DNA of 64,000 bases from Rhynchopus euleeides. Lineage: Eukaryota > Euglenozoa > Diplonemea > Diplonemida > Diplonemidae. A model generated the notes under the pieces. That model had not been told where the DNA came from and did not search any database. It worked only from the letters and a program-made list of their open reading frames with translations. Position numbers and translations under genes: made by a program. Positions within the stretch are counted from its first letter, which is position 1. Each line of letters starts with the position of its first letter. This document shows, in pieces, positions 19,001 to 28,449 of this stretch. The DNA lies in NCBI GenBank assembly GCA_963210315.1, contig OY723237.1, forward strand, positions 1,178,001 through 1,242,000, written 5' to 3'.

Positions 19001-21068
19001 AGTGGTTGCGCTTCTCACCCTTGCCGGTCCAGCCGTCCGCGACAATGGTACCGCACTCCAGCGTGCAGGAAGCAGGGACAGGAACAGGGGCGTCGCACGG
19101 CTTGTCGGAGCACATCATGCGGGTGCACGCCACCTTCCCGTTGTTGCACTTGCAGTCGTTGCAGTGGTTGCGCTTCTCACCCTTGCCGGTCCAGCCGTCA
19201 GCGACAATGGTACCGCACTCCAGCGTGCAGGAAGCAGGGACAGGAACAGGGGCGTCACACGGCTTGTCGGAGCACATCATGCGGGTGCACGCCACCTTCC
19301 CGTTGTTGCACTTGCAGTAGTTGCAGTGGTTGCGCTTCTCACCCTTGCCGGTCCAGCCGTCAGCGACAATGGTGCCACACTCCAGCGTGCAGGAAGCAGG
19401 GACAGGAACAGGGGCGTCGCACGGCTTGTCGGAGCACATCATGCGGTTGCACGCCACCTTCCCGTTGTTGCACTTACAGTCGTTGCAGTGGTTGCGGTTC
19501 TCACCCTTGCCGGTCCAGCCGTCAGCGACAATGGTGCCACACTCCAGCGTGCAGGAAGCAGGGACAGGAACAGGGGCGTCGCACGGCTTGTCGGAGCACA
19601 TCATGCGGGTGCACGCCACCAGCCCGTTGTTGCACTTGCAGGCGTTGCAGTGGTTGCGCTTCTCACCCTTGCCGGTCCAGCCGTCCGCGACAATGGTACC
19701 GCACTCCAGCGTGCAGGAAGCAGGGACAGGAACAGGGGCGTCGCACGGCTTGTCGGAGCACATCATGCGGGTGCACGCCACCTTCCCGTTGTTGCACTTG
19801 CAGTCGTTGCAGTGGTTGCGCTTCTCACCCTTGCCGGTCCAGCCGTCAGCGACAATGGTACCGCACTCCAGCGTGCAGGAAGCAGGGACAGGAACAGGGG
19901 CGTCACACGGCTTGTCGGAGCACATCATGCGGGTGCACGCCACCTTCCCGTTGTTGCACTTGCAGTAGTTGCAGTGGTTGCGCTTCTCACCCTTGCCGGT
20001 CCAGCCGTCAGCGACAATGGTGCCACACTCCAGCGTGCAGGAAGCAGGGACAGGAACAGGGGCGTCGCACGGCTTGTCGGAGCACATCATGCGGTTGCAC
20101 GCCACCTTCCCGTTGTTGCACTTACAGTCGTTGCAGTGGTTGCGGTTCTCACCCTTGCCGGTCCAGCCGTCAGCGACAATGGTGCCACACTCCAGCGTGC
20201 AGGAAGCAGGGACAGGAACAGGGGCGTCGCACGGCTTGTCGGAGCACATCATGCGGGTGCACGCCACCAGCCCGTTGTTGCACTTGCAGGCGTTGCAGTG
20301 GTTGCGCTTCTCACCCTTGCCGGTCCAGCCGTCCGCGACAATGGTACCGCACTCCAGCGTGCAGGAAGCAGGGACAGGAACAGGGGCGTCGCACGGCTTG
20401 TCGGAGCACATCATGCGGGTGCACGCCACCTTCCCGTTGTTGCACTTGCAGTCGTTGCAGTGGTTGCGCTTCTCACCCTTGCCGGTCCAGCCGTCAGCGA
20501 CAATGGTACCGCACTCCAGCGTGCAGGAAGCAGGGACAGGAACAGGGGCGTCACACGGCTTGTCGGAGCACATCATGCGGGTGCACGCCACCTTCCCGTT
20601 GTTGCACTTGCAGTAGTTGCAGTGGTTGCGCTTCTCACCCTTGCCGGTCCAGCCGTCAGCGACAATGGTACCGCACTCCAGCGTGCAGGAAGCAGGGACA
20701 GGAACAGGGGTGTCGCACGGCTTGTCGGAGCACATCATGCGGGTGCACGCCACCAGCCCGTTGTTGCACTTGCAGTCGTTGCAGTGGTTGTTCTTCTCAC
20801 CCTTGCCGGTCCAGCCGTCAGCGACAATGGTGCCACACTCCAGCGTGCAGGAAGCAGGGACAGGAACAGGGGCGTCGCACGGCTTGTCGGAGCACATCAT
20901 GCGGGTGCACGCCACCTTCCCGTTGTTGCACTTGCAGTCGTTGCAGTGGTTGTTCTTCTCACCCTTGCCGGTCCAGCCGTCAGCCACAACGGTGCCGCAC
21001 TCGAGTGTGCAGCTCTTCTCAACTGTTGCTGTCACCGTGACGAGTATGATGGAAATGATGGACATCAT
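13080..21068 (-). CDS. Secreted poly-pacifastin-like repeat protein, copy 2 (complete, 49 repeats, 2,662 aa)
   Basis: This is the longest complete copy. The start is the ATG at 21068 and the stop a TAG at 13082-13080. The layout is a 19-residue N-terminus with a signal peptide, 48 repeats of 54 residues, a last repeat of 45 residues, and the tail LPCVSP. Each repeat has eight Cys: CTLEC, a segment with an invariant DGW, the core CNDCKCNNGLVACTRMMC, DKPC, and a Pro-rich linker DAPVPVPAS. The core fits the pacifastin inhibitor pattern, though the first core Cys is 17 residues from the next rather than 9-12; the outer Cys pair is extra. By homology the P1 residue is the Arg of CTR, present in every repeat, predicting inhibition of trypsin-like proteases. 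No membrane anchor is seen. Repeats are near-identical at DNA level and no stop interrupts the frame. One repeat has GQKRN instead of GEKRN (near 15451). Confidence 0.92.
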   Translation of the reverse strand: MMSIISIILVTVTATVEKSCTLECGTVVADGWTGKGEKNNHCNDCKCNNGKVACTRMMCSDKPCDAPVPVPASCTLECGTIVADGWTGKGEKNNHCNDCKCNNGLVACTRMMCSDKPCDTPVPVPASCTLECGTIVADGWTGKGEKRNHCNYCKCNNGKVACTRMMCSDKPCDAPVPVPASCTLECGTIVADGWTGKGEKRNHCNDCKCNNGKVACTRMMCSDKPCDAPVPVPASCTLECGTIVADGWTGKGEKRNHCNACKCNNGLVACTRMMCSDKPCDAPVPVPASCTLECGTIVADGWTGKGENRNHCNDCKCNNGKVACNRMMCSDKPCDAPVPVPASCTLECGTIVADGWTGKGEKRNHCNYCKCNNGKVACTRMMCSDKPCDAPVPVPASCTLECGTIVADGWTGKGEKRNHCNDCKCNNGKVACTRMMCSDKPCDAPVPVPASCTLECGTIVADGWTGKGEKRNHCNACKCNNGLVACTRMMCSDKPCDAPVPVPASCTLECGTIVADGWTGKGENRNHCNDCKCNNGKVACNRMMCSDKPCDAPVPVPASCTLECGTIVADGWTGKGEKRNHCNYCKCNNGKVACTRMMCSDKPCDAPVPVPASCTLECGTIVADGWTGKGEKRNHCNDCKCNNGKVACTRMMCSDKPCDAPVPVPASCTLECGTIVADGWTGKGEKRNHCNACKCNNGLVACTRMMCSDKPCDAPVPVPASCTLECGTIVADGWTGKGEKRNHCNDCKCNNGLVACTRMMCSDKPCDAPVPVPASCTLECGTIVADGWTGKGEKRNHCNDCKCNNGLVACTRMMCSDKPCDAPVPVPASCTLECGTIVADGWTGKGEKRNHCNACKCNNGLVACTRMMCSDKPCDAPVPVPASCTLECGTIVADGWTGKGEKRNHCNDCKCNNGKVACNRMMCSDKPCDAPVPVPASCTLECGTIVADGWTGKGEKRNHCNDCKCNNGLVACTRMMCSDKPCDAPVPVPASCTLECGTIVADGWTGKGEKRNHCNDCKCNNGLVACTRMMCSDKPCDAPVPVPASCTLECGTIVADGWTGKGEKRNHCNYCKCNNGKVACTRMMCSDKPCDAPVPVPASCTLECGTIVADGWTGKGEKRNHCNDCKCNNGLVACTRMMCSDKPCDAPVPVPASCTLECGTIVADGWTGKGEKRNHCNDCKCNNGKVACTRMMCSDKPCDAPVPVPASCTLECGTIVADGWTGKGEKRNHCNDCKCNNGLVACTRMMCSDKPCDAPVPVPASCTLECGTIVADGWTGKGEKRNHCNDCKCNNGLVACTRMMCSDKPCDAPVPVPASCTLECGTIVADGWTGKGEKRNHCNACKCNNGLVACTRMMCSDKPCDAPVPVPASCTLECGTIVADGWTGKGEKRNHCNDCKCNNGKVACNRMMCSDKPCDAPVPVPASCTLECGTIVADGWTGKGEKRNHCNDCKCNNGLVACTRMMCSDKPCDAPVPVPASCTLECGTIVADGWTGKGEKRNHCNDCKCNNGLVACTRMMCSDKPCDAPVPVPASCTLECGTIVADGWTGKGEKRNHCNYCKCNNGKVACTRMMCSDKPCDAPVPVPASCTLECGTIVADGWTGKGEKRNHCNDCKCNNGLVACTRMMCSDKPCDAPVPVPASCTLECGTIVADGWTGKGEKRNHCNDCKCNNGKVACTRMMCSDKPCDAPVPVPASCTLECGTIVADGWTGKGEKRNHCNDCKCNNGLVACTRMMCSDKPCDAPVPVPASCTLECGTIVADGWTGKGEKRNHCNDCKCNNGLVACTRMMCSDKPCDAPVPVPASCTLECGTIVADGWTGKGEKRNHCNACKCNNGLVACTRMMCSDKPCDAPVPVPASCTLECGTIVADGWTGKGQKRNHCNDCKCNNGKVACNRMMCSDKPCDAPVPVPASCTLECGTIVADGWTGKGEKRNHCNDCKCNNGLVACTRMMCSDKPCDAPVPVPASCTLECGTIVADGWTGKGEKRNHCNYCKCNNGKVACTRMMCSDKPCDAPVPVPASCTLECGTIVADGWTGKGEKRNHCNDCKCNNGLVACTRMMCSDKPCDAPVPVPASCTLECGTIVADGWTGKGEKRNHCNDCKCNNGKVACTRMMCSDKPCDAPVPVPASCTLECGTIVADGWTGKGEKRNHCNDCKCNNGLVACTRMMCSDKPCDAPVPVPASCTLECGTIVADGWTGKGEKRNHCNDCKCNNGLVACTRMMCSDKPCDAPVPVPASCTLECGTIVADGWTGKGEKRNHCNYCKCNNGKVACTRMMCSDKPCDAPVPVPASCTLECGTIVADGWTGKGEKRNHCNYCKCNNGKVACTRMMCSDKPCDAPVPVPASCTLECGTIVADGWTGKGEKRNHCNDCKCNNGLVACTRMMCSDKPCDAPVPVPASCTLECGTIVADGWTGKGEKRNHCNDCKCNNGLVACTRMMCSDKPCDAPVPVPASCTLECGTIVADGWTGKGEKRNHCNDCKCNNGKVACTRMMCSDKPCDAPVPVPASCTLECGTIVADGWTGKGEKNNHCNDCKCNNGLVACTRMMCSDKPCDAPVPVPASCTLECGTIVADGWTGKGEKRNHCNDCKCNNGLVACTRMMCSDKPCDAPVPVPASCTLECGTIVADGWTGKGEKNNHCNDCKCNNGKVACTRMMCSDKPCLPCVSP
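15104..19315. repeat. Higher-order repeats of 8, 9 and 9 monomers inside copy 2
   Basis: The Tyr-variant marker (plus-strand CAGTAGTTG) falls near 15104, 16400, 17858 and 19316, spacings of 8, 9 and 9 monomers of 162 bp. The order of other variants (Asn for Thr after AC, the Ala variant, Lys or Leu) repeats between blocks; the last block departs after its sixth monomer. This shows tandem duplication of multi-monomer blocks within the gene. Confidence 0.75.
19316..20611. repeat. Two tandem 4-monomer blocks (648 bp each) inside copy 2
   Basis: 19316-19963 and 19964-20611 carry the same four variants in the same order, including a silent CACTTACAG change at about 19471 and again 648 bp later. 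They are a recent exact or near-exact duplication. Confidence 0.8.
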
Positions 21069-22536
21069 GATTTTTCGGATTTTGTTTATATCTGTGTGGT
21101 GGTGCTGGTGTGGTACAGTCGTTCTCTCTCCGGTCCCTGCCCCAGGCAGAATGAGCGCTGTCTTTTCAAACAGTGAGGGTGGGCACGTCCGTCCGCTGTT
21201 CTGTCTACGTTGGACGTGTCTGACGCTTTTTGCCGCCTTTTGAACGTGTCGACTCCTCAATGGCTGCCTCTCCTTGCCCGCTTGTCGGTCCTTCTCGCTG
21301 TTTAAAGGATGACAGTAAGGACACTCGAGTCAATGACGCAGATGAACCTGAGTGCCGCCCGTGCCTCCCGCAGCACCAGTGCCCTTCCAATTCAAGTGAG
21401 GCACCCTGCAGCAGTCAGTGCAGACAAGCTCCGATGGGTGCCCCCGACACACAGGTGTTTGCTTCTCTGTGTAAGCCCCACACCCACCAAACCCCTCCCT
21501 GGTCTCCAAGGCGGCGCCACCATTTCATCCCACAACATCATCCCCTCCTCCCCCCCTCCGTTTGCTTGTGCCCTCGCACTCCGCCCCGCCCTCGCCCTGA
21601 CCCCCTCCTCCCGTGACCCAGAGAGGAGGCGCGAGATGCTGTTCTACGATACCGCCTCTCTCATTGGGGAGCTGCAACACGACGTCGCCCCGTCGCAGTA
21701 CCTGTGTGTGCTGCTGAGCCACTGAGACGCTGCATGCAGGAGCAAACCAGCTCTCTGGCCGTTTTGCTTTTGGTCATCTCGACAACGTTTGTGTTACGTT
21801 TCCGGTGAAACAAGAAAGGGCGCGACCCCTCCCTGTGTAGCAGGCGAATTGTATGCAAACTGTTTTCCCTTTGCCAATGGAGAGGCGGTATTGCCAATAG
21901 AGTGAGTGAGAGAGTGAGAGAAAGAGACAGAAGACAGGGGTGGAAGAAGTGGAGGAATCACAACGCCGTTCAGCAGCAACCGCTCTTCGGCTGTGTTTTT
22001 TTTTGGTGATGCGTTGACGCTTCTCCACCCAAACCCTGAAAGTGATAGTGTATGGAGGATTTGGATGCTTGCTGTGGTGAGCCCGGCTTTCTGATCACAG
22101 GAGTGTGCGAGAAAAGACAGCAAAGGAGTTGGGACGGAGGAAGGGGTAAGGTTCACCCACCCACCTACCCACTTCCCATCCCTCCTCTTAGGACACGCTC
22201 AATAGAAGTGGCGGGGGAGGGGCGATTGTCGAGAAGGAAGGCAACGCATCTCTCCCAACACATTCTACCTCAGGGTCGAATCTCTCCTGTCACTCGCAAC
22301 AATCAACAGGCAGAGAGTGCGGGGGGGGGGGGGGGGGGGGTGTGCGGAGCGGGGAGACGTGCGCTGTGGCCTGATATTCTGTTATGTGAAGCGACACCTC
22401 GCTTACACACAGAATATGCAAACCTGCTAAAAAAAATCGAGCGGCCACAAGGAAGAAGAGGAGGGAGGGGGCCGACTGAGTATCGGCAGTCGCAACCTGC
22501 TTTAAAAATCCAACTGGGATGGGGGAGGGGGCTGTG
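21069..22536. other. Short spacer, unit 2 (shortened by deletion)
   Basis: It matches the unit 1 short spacer up to the deletion junction, which now lies inside the extended IQ-gene reading frame. The G run near 22321 is about 20 long, against about 11 in the other units. The small cysteine-rich frame and its splice signal are absent. Confidence 0.6.
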
Positions 22537-24096
22537 TTAGGCAGTAATCGAGGGTGTGTGTGTGCATGAGTTTCTTGACGAGGATAGATCCTGCATGTGA
22601 AACCGAAAGGGGAGGGGTAGCGGGGGCGGGCAAAGCTGTTCCCTTCGCGTCGTTAGTTTTTCACATAAAAAAAAGAGGCGAAAAGAATGCGCCAGAAAGG
22701 AAACAGCATTTTCGGCATCGCAGTGGAGACCCTTGGAGTGTTGAACAACAGCTGTGGTATAATCGGGGCCCCCATCGCGAGTTGCCCCGGTTAGTATTTG
22801 GGTTTGAAGCTTCAGAGGGGCAGCACGACAAGTAGCACACGCTGCCAAGCGCTTGAGAGATATCGAGACGCGAAAACGAAAAAGGGTAGGGGTGGCTCCG
22901 ATGCTGGGGCGTGAAAAGGGGCCTGTCAGGAGGTACGACGGGAATATGTGATCCGCTTTATTCAGCACAGACACCGCTGCACGGAGAGGCGCAAACCCCT
23001 GCTCCACAGGCGGGGGCCCGCCGGTGAACATCGTGCTAAAGCCGAGATCGCGGCAGGAGTCCTCCGGCTCGACGTCCGGGGCAGAGGCTAGGTCACCCCC
23101 CTCCACGAGAAACCCCGTCACGCTGTCATAGCTCACGGAGGTTAGGAAGACCCGCGCCGACTGAAGGTATGTGTCGTAGAGTGCTGTCATCTCCTCGCCC
23201 CGCAGCGTCAGAAGGGACCTCCGGGAGATGCGCTCCTCCTTCACGACGTAGAGCAGCTCATGCGCCTCGATAATGTACGCTGCGTCCGAAGGGGCAGGTG
23301 GCTTCGGGGCGTGCTGCCCCTCCCCGTCACACAGCGAGGGGTGGCGGCGCAGCGGGATGTGGAGCCGCTGCGCAGAGCGCGCAGCGGCGGTGGAAAGCAG
23401 CTTCCATGACTCACGCTCGCGCCGCAAGATGGTGGTGCGCTTCAGGGAGGCTTGAGAGTCGAGCACGCCGCGCTCCTCCCTCCCGAGCCACAGGGAGTAC
23501 ACTGCGGCGCGGGAGGCGCGGCAGGCAGCAGCGAGGCAGAGGGTTGCCTGCAGGTGTTTGGCACGCACAGTCCACCGCTGAATGCTGACGGTGCGGGTGG
23601 AGATGGCTGTCATGACAAACCGTTTGATGTTCTTCAGGGCTTCGACGCGTGGGGCGACCCTGACGCGGATGGCAGGGATGAGGCAGGATATGATGGCGCA
23701 GGCGCGTGCCTGGGAGGCAACCCCGCGGGCGTAGGCGGTGCGCCAGCTGCGTTGGATGACGCGCACAGCCTTGCGCCGCACGGCTTGTGACTTCCGCTTG
23801 TCCTTCGCCCTCTCGGCCTCGTTGATCAGGTTTCGCGAGACCTGCAGCATCTGCACCGCCGCCTTTTTATTCGCGCCTGCTAAGGGGGACACAGCAACCA
23901 GCTCCTCCGAATCCACAACCCCGACACGCGTGTAGTTCCGCAGCTCCTGCCAGTGCAATTCGGGACTCTTCTTCGGCTGCGTTGCCTTTTTCCCCCGCCG
24001 GGGGCCGGAGCCCGGCGTGCGCGACATATTGCTGGCATTGCTGGAGCGCCGCCGGTGCTTCCCGGCATCAAAGGCGCCGAGAAGCCCCTGATCCAT
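22537..24096 (-). CDS. IQ-motif-like protein with aberrant C-terminus (519 codons), unit 2
   Basis: The first 403 or so residues match the 416-residue protein, including the IQ motif and Ala75. A deletion then removes the normal last dozen codons, the stop and about 460 bp of 3' flank, joining the frame to what is spacer in the other units. Reading continues for about 115 extra residues with low-complexity, Cys-containing sequence to a stop at 22537. The new tail has no recognisable features and is most likely junk translation. The normal 3'-flank signals are also gone, so expression may be altered. Start ATG, leader, both upstream frames and splice acceptor are intact. Confidence 0.65.
   Translation of the reverse strand: MDQGLLGAFDAGKHRRRSSNASNMSRTPGSGPRRGKKATQPKKSPELHWQELRNYTRVGVVDSEELVAVSPLAGANKKAAVQMLQVSRNLINEAERAKDKRKSQAVRRKAVRVIQRSWRTAYARGVASQARACAIISCLIPAIRVRVAPRVEALKNIKRFVMTAISTRTVSIQRWTVRAKHLQATLCLAAACRASRAAVYSLWLGREERGVLDSQASLKRTTILRRERESWKLLSTAAARSAQRLHIPLRRHPSLCDGEGQHAPKPPAPSDAAYIIEAHELLYVVKEERISRRSLLTLRGEEMTALYDTYLQSARVFLTSVSYDSVTGFLVEGGDLASAPDVEPEDSCRDLGFSTMFTGGPPPVEQGFAPLRAAVSVLNKADHIFPSYLLTGPFSRPSIGATPTLFRFRVSISLKRLAACATCRAAPLKLQTQILTGATRDGGPDYTTAVVQHSKGLHCDAENAVSFLAHSFRLFFLCEKLTTRREQLCPPPLPLPFRFHMQDLSSSRNSCTHTPSITA
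22871..22890. other. Deletion junction of unit 2
   Basis: Relative to units 1, 3 and 4, unit 2 lacks the equivalent of 5691-6192 (about 502 bp). In its place are six A/G bases at 22878-22883, between CGCGAAAAC and GGGTAGGGGTGG. Flanking sequence on both sides is otherwise identical. No target duplication is seen, so a deletion with short filler fits better than insertion into the three other units. Confidence 0.8.
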
Positions 24097-24297
24097 CGCG
24101 GCAAACCGCCCCGCCCAGCGGTGCGCTGCGCCCGCCCCAGCGTGCGTGCCTCATGGGCTGGGGTGTCCCCTGTCCCACACACAGGGCGGCGATTCTGGCA
24201 ATGTGTGTATCTGCTGGTTGCAAGTTGTTTTTGTGGTTGGCATACGGGAGATCCCCAGTTTGAAGTTTGAGCGAGGCGCAATCGGAGATGCAGCAAG

Positions 24298-24365
24298 CTG
24301 AAAAGGGGCACAAGCGGGTATGGGAGGGGGTGGGGTGGGGTGGGGTGGGGTGGGGTGGGGTGGGG
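24298..24365 (-). promoter_or_regulatory. Trans-splice acceptor with (GGGGT)7 tract, unit 2
   Basis: Same pyrimidine tract and AG (24299-24298) as in unit 1, with seven GGGGT repeats. Confidence 0.6.
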
Positions 24366-25390
24366 CTTGGGCGAGGGCAGTCAGCAGCACTTTGTTTTAA
24401 TTATAGAATTTGTCGTCAATAGGAATTTGCAGCCGGTAGCAGTAGTAGGTGATATGCCGCGTTGGGGCGCGGCACCTGACGTGCGCTGTGCTGTCGGGCT
24501 CCGGCTGGACAGCGCTGTCTAGACACAGTGCACGTCTGCTAGAAGAATGAAGGCAATGGCCAACATAGGAAATCAATATAGGCATCACGCAGGGCAGCAG
24601 CAGAGCCAAAGAGAAGGTCCAGCACCCCTCACAACTGTGCCCACCACCAAGGAGGGACAAATGCCCTCAGTGAGGCGAAGCACGGCGTTCTGGAATGTTG
24701 CGAGACCTTCCTTCGCGGCATAAGCATGTGCCCCCAACGAAGAGAGTGCGATGATGGCTTTTGTCTGCAGGACGAGTCAACCGCAGATACGAGGTGGTAC
24801 GGGTTTTCAGTTCTTTCCAGAGGTGGGGGTGGGGTGGGGAGACGGAAGGAGGGAGAGACGGAACATTATTCCCTGCAAAAAAACCCCCCCCCACAGCCCA
24901 GATCCACCCGGTCTCCTTGGATGCCTCTCTCTCTCTCTGCAAAGGCCTGCCATCGGTTCATAGGGGGCATGGCATTCGCTCTGTGTCAAACTGTGTGAGC
25001 TTTGCCTTCCTCTTTTGAGAAGCGGTTCACTGCCCTGCATTTCGGAGCGAAGGCCCCCATAGACGTGACTTTTGTCCCGCACATCCAAGACGAAAAGGTG
25101 GGGGGGGGGGGGGGGGTGGAGAGAGAGAGAGAGAGCTGTGCCTGATGGTAAAAATGAAAAATGGCACTGGGAGAGGAACGGGAAGAGGCATAGCGAGAGG
25201 GTGAGGCGGGATGGGGGTGGGGGTGGGGGTGGATGATAGTCAAAAAAAAGTGAAAAGGGCAAAAAACAAAACAAAAACGAAGGCCTCACCGCACACATCC
25301 ACACATACCCCTCTCTCCCTTCCAGCAATTTGCGGGTATCCGATTTTCTTTTCTGGATAGTCGCAGCGCGGCGATCCCCCCCCCCCCCCC

Positions 25391-26735
25391 TAGGGTGGGT
25401 ATACCCCTGTGAGAAAATGGGTATTTTCAGGACACGCTCTAAACACCTCTCAGCCCCTACCTGACACACGCACCGACCCCAAAGGGTGCCAGAATGATAT
25501 CCTGAGGCCACCAACACCATTTGTGGGGCCTTATGGGGTGTTTTTTGGGGTTCCGGAAAATTTGCCCACCGGTGGTTCCTGGTGGTACCGTAGGCCCACC
25601 TCTGTTTGCTGGACACGCCCTTTTGCTGGCACAATACGGGGTAGGCGTGGTGAAGGGGGTGTCGGAAATTGCCCGGACACGAGTTTCGACGATTGTGCCC
25701 CTGTCCCACTGATTTTTGCGCGAATTACATGCACGTATAGGCGTGCCTTGGCCTGTACAGGCCTGGATAGGCACAGATTGCCTGTATGGATTGATCTCGA
25801 TGTGCATATCCCGACAGGTATGGGCCTGTATGGTCTTGTAATCCTGCATGGAGCCCTGCTGAAAAATCAGATGGCTGTCGGTATTCACAGCCAGTATATT
25901 TCTTTCACAGAGCACCCGAAGCTCGTCAATACGATTGCGCTTCAGGGCGCGCCTGTGCCTCGCCTGATGGGCAATTCGTCCATCACGCCCCTCAACAGAG
26001 CCAGGTGTCACAGGAATGACTTCCATCGATTCGGGTGGTTTGCAAAAGCCTCCTCGTCATTTGCTTCGAATTCAGCAAATTTGTGCATAGTAACTCAGTT
26101 CACCTGCTGCGTGTCTGTGCATTCCTGCTGTTGACAGTGCTGCAGTGTGCGCAGCCAGGCATTGGTTCCCATGCTGGCAGGCAGGTGTTTGGACTTTGAA
26201 TTTCGTGAGGGTTTGGAGGCGTGCCTTGAGTCTATCGAAATGATTGCGCCTCAGCTGCTAATATCTCACCAGGAGCGCCCAGTTCTTCGCGAAGATGAGT
26301 TTCAGAAGTGACTGAGTTCAACTGTGCACAGTGCGGCGCTCAACACAGGCAGCATGTCGTCATGGAGAAGAGTGTCGATTGCTATAGAATCTGGCATGCG
26401 GGAGTAGCCTCGTTCTACAGTCTGCGCGAGCTGGTTCCCGAGGGTGATATTTTCTTGGTAACAGGCTTGTGGGGTGGCACTAGCCATGTGAAGGGGTGTG
26501 AGTGAGTGTGCAGTGCCTATCCGGGGGGCACCGTAGGAACCACCGATGGGCAAATTTTTTAGAATGCCAAAATATCAGCACTGAGGTTGATCTGGTGGTG
26601 AAATCTCCACCACAAAACACTTTTGGGACGATCTGGGCACATTGGCACCCTTTACATGGCTTTCTGAGGTACTTTTTGGTGTTCCCGAAAAATGTTATTT
26701 TCTCACGCGTATAGGGGGGGGTATACCCACCCCTA
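25391..26735. mobile_element. Inverted-repeat element, unit 2
   Basis: Same length (1,345 bp) and same ends as in unit 1, so it was inherited with the unit and did not transpose separately. Confidence 0.65.
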
Positions 26736-28314
26736 CCCCCCCCCCCATTTGGCACCGCCGAACTCACAACAAAAAAAATGACATCGAATCCAAGCCAGGG
26801 GGTGGGGTGGGGTGTGTCTGTGTGTGTGCGTGGTCTAATTTTGTCTTCGGGATCCTCAGGAATCACCCCCTACCCCCTCCCTTCACATCCCCACCACACC
26901 CAGCCCTGGGGGTGCGGCGTGGGGGAGAGAGATGGCACGGGGCAGGGGGGGGGGGGGGGGGTGGTGAGGTCGCAACAGCGAAACCCGCACTGAAGGTGCT
27001 GTCGCTGGCGACCTTTCACACCCCCTCTGTTCTCTGGCAAACCCGATAAAAAGTCAGACTATCTCAGAGGCGGCATGAAGAATGAAGGGTAGGCTTGAAG
27101 AAGGCATGAACAGGAAGGAATACTATTCAATACTATTGGTGCCAACTATGGAATAGTTCAATACGGATTCATCGGGCTTGGGAAGGGGGGGGGGGTGGCA
27201 AAGCGGAAGAGCAGGAAAACGACGGATGTCCTCCCCGAGAAGGGGAGGAGAGACGTTTGCCCGCCCCCTACAAGGCCCCCACTCCCCCCACTCCCACTCT
27301 ATTGCCGTGATCCGTGATAGTGATCACACGCCGAATACCCAAGCACCAACCACTCCACACGGGGTCATCAAGACGATGAGGGAATATCTGTCATGTCAGA
27401 CGGAGTGTATCTCTGATGTGACGCTGAAAAGTATTTTTCACTACGCCCATCCACAAAAATTCACTCTCCCTTCATCCGTGATGCGACCCACTCAGCTTTG
27501 CGACAACGTGTCGGTGGTGGCAGAGGGGGGGGGCTGTGATGCCAAATGGTGGGGGGGAAAAGGGCCCGTGGAAAGAGAAAAAAAATGCCGCTGCAGCCCT
27601 GCCGCTCTGTCCTCCACTGATTGTGCTTCATCGGGTCTGCACCTCCAAACCCTCCTGCAGGATGGAGGCGGGGGGGCAGAAGTGAGCGTCATTTTTCTTT
27701 GCGCAAAAAAAAGAGGGGGGGTTGTGCGCGGAATTGAATTTGAAAACCAAAAAAAACGAAGTAACTTCGTAGTAGATCGGTAGAAATGGAACACTATCGA
27801 CACATGTCACTCAACACGGGGGAATGGGGAGGGGAGAGGTTGTGGTGAAACGCACACACAAGAGAAAAAAAATAGGGATTTTCGTGGGTTTGGGGAGGGG
27901 CCGAATTGCTTTGTACAAAACGGAGCCACAAGCCCTCGTCCCTATTCTTTAGTGCGGAAATGAAGGGTGGAGAGGATTGATCTGTTCTTGCAAATAGAAT
28001 GCCCTTCGGGTATTGACACCGGGATGGCAGTTTGCAGACAGCACATAGTTGTAGCATTGCTACGACGGTTTTCAGGCATATGGGTGGGGTGGCATGCCAC
28101 CATACACCTGCCTTTTTGTATCGGCTTTCCCCTTCGGGTCCCCGGGCATCTCCCTGTCACGGCGGATATGGCGCAGCCAACTCCAGGCATTCCTTTCGGC
28201 AACAGGATGAGGACATACAACCTTGTTCGACTCTGCCCGACAAACACCATACAAAAGTAGAACTATCCCTGGCTGGGGCGGGGAGAGGCAGCCAGATCCG
28301 GAAATCAAGTAATA

Positions 28315-28449
28315 CCCTGCGGGGGCCTTCGCTACCAGTCACTGCTCGTCACAGCTCATCAGTCAGTGAGGGGAAGTGGGCTGTGGCTCACTTTTTCTCA
28401 CTCAGTCACACTTGGTAGCGAAGGCCCCCTGCGGGGGGTCGTCGCTACT
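28315..28449. repeat. Foldback sequence, unit 2
   Basis: The 17-bp stem is intact, with its right arm beginning at 28413. Confidence 0.5.

Noticed and set aside
12915-21176. Plus-strand frames of more than 2,600 codons across the repeat gene (also across copies 3 and 4)
   Set aside because: They begin at non-ATG codons or in the flank, have no signal peptide, and exist only because the monomer lacks stops. The minus frame has ATG, signal peptide, conserved Cys pattern and a coherent C-terminus in every copy.
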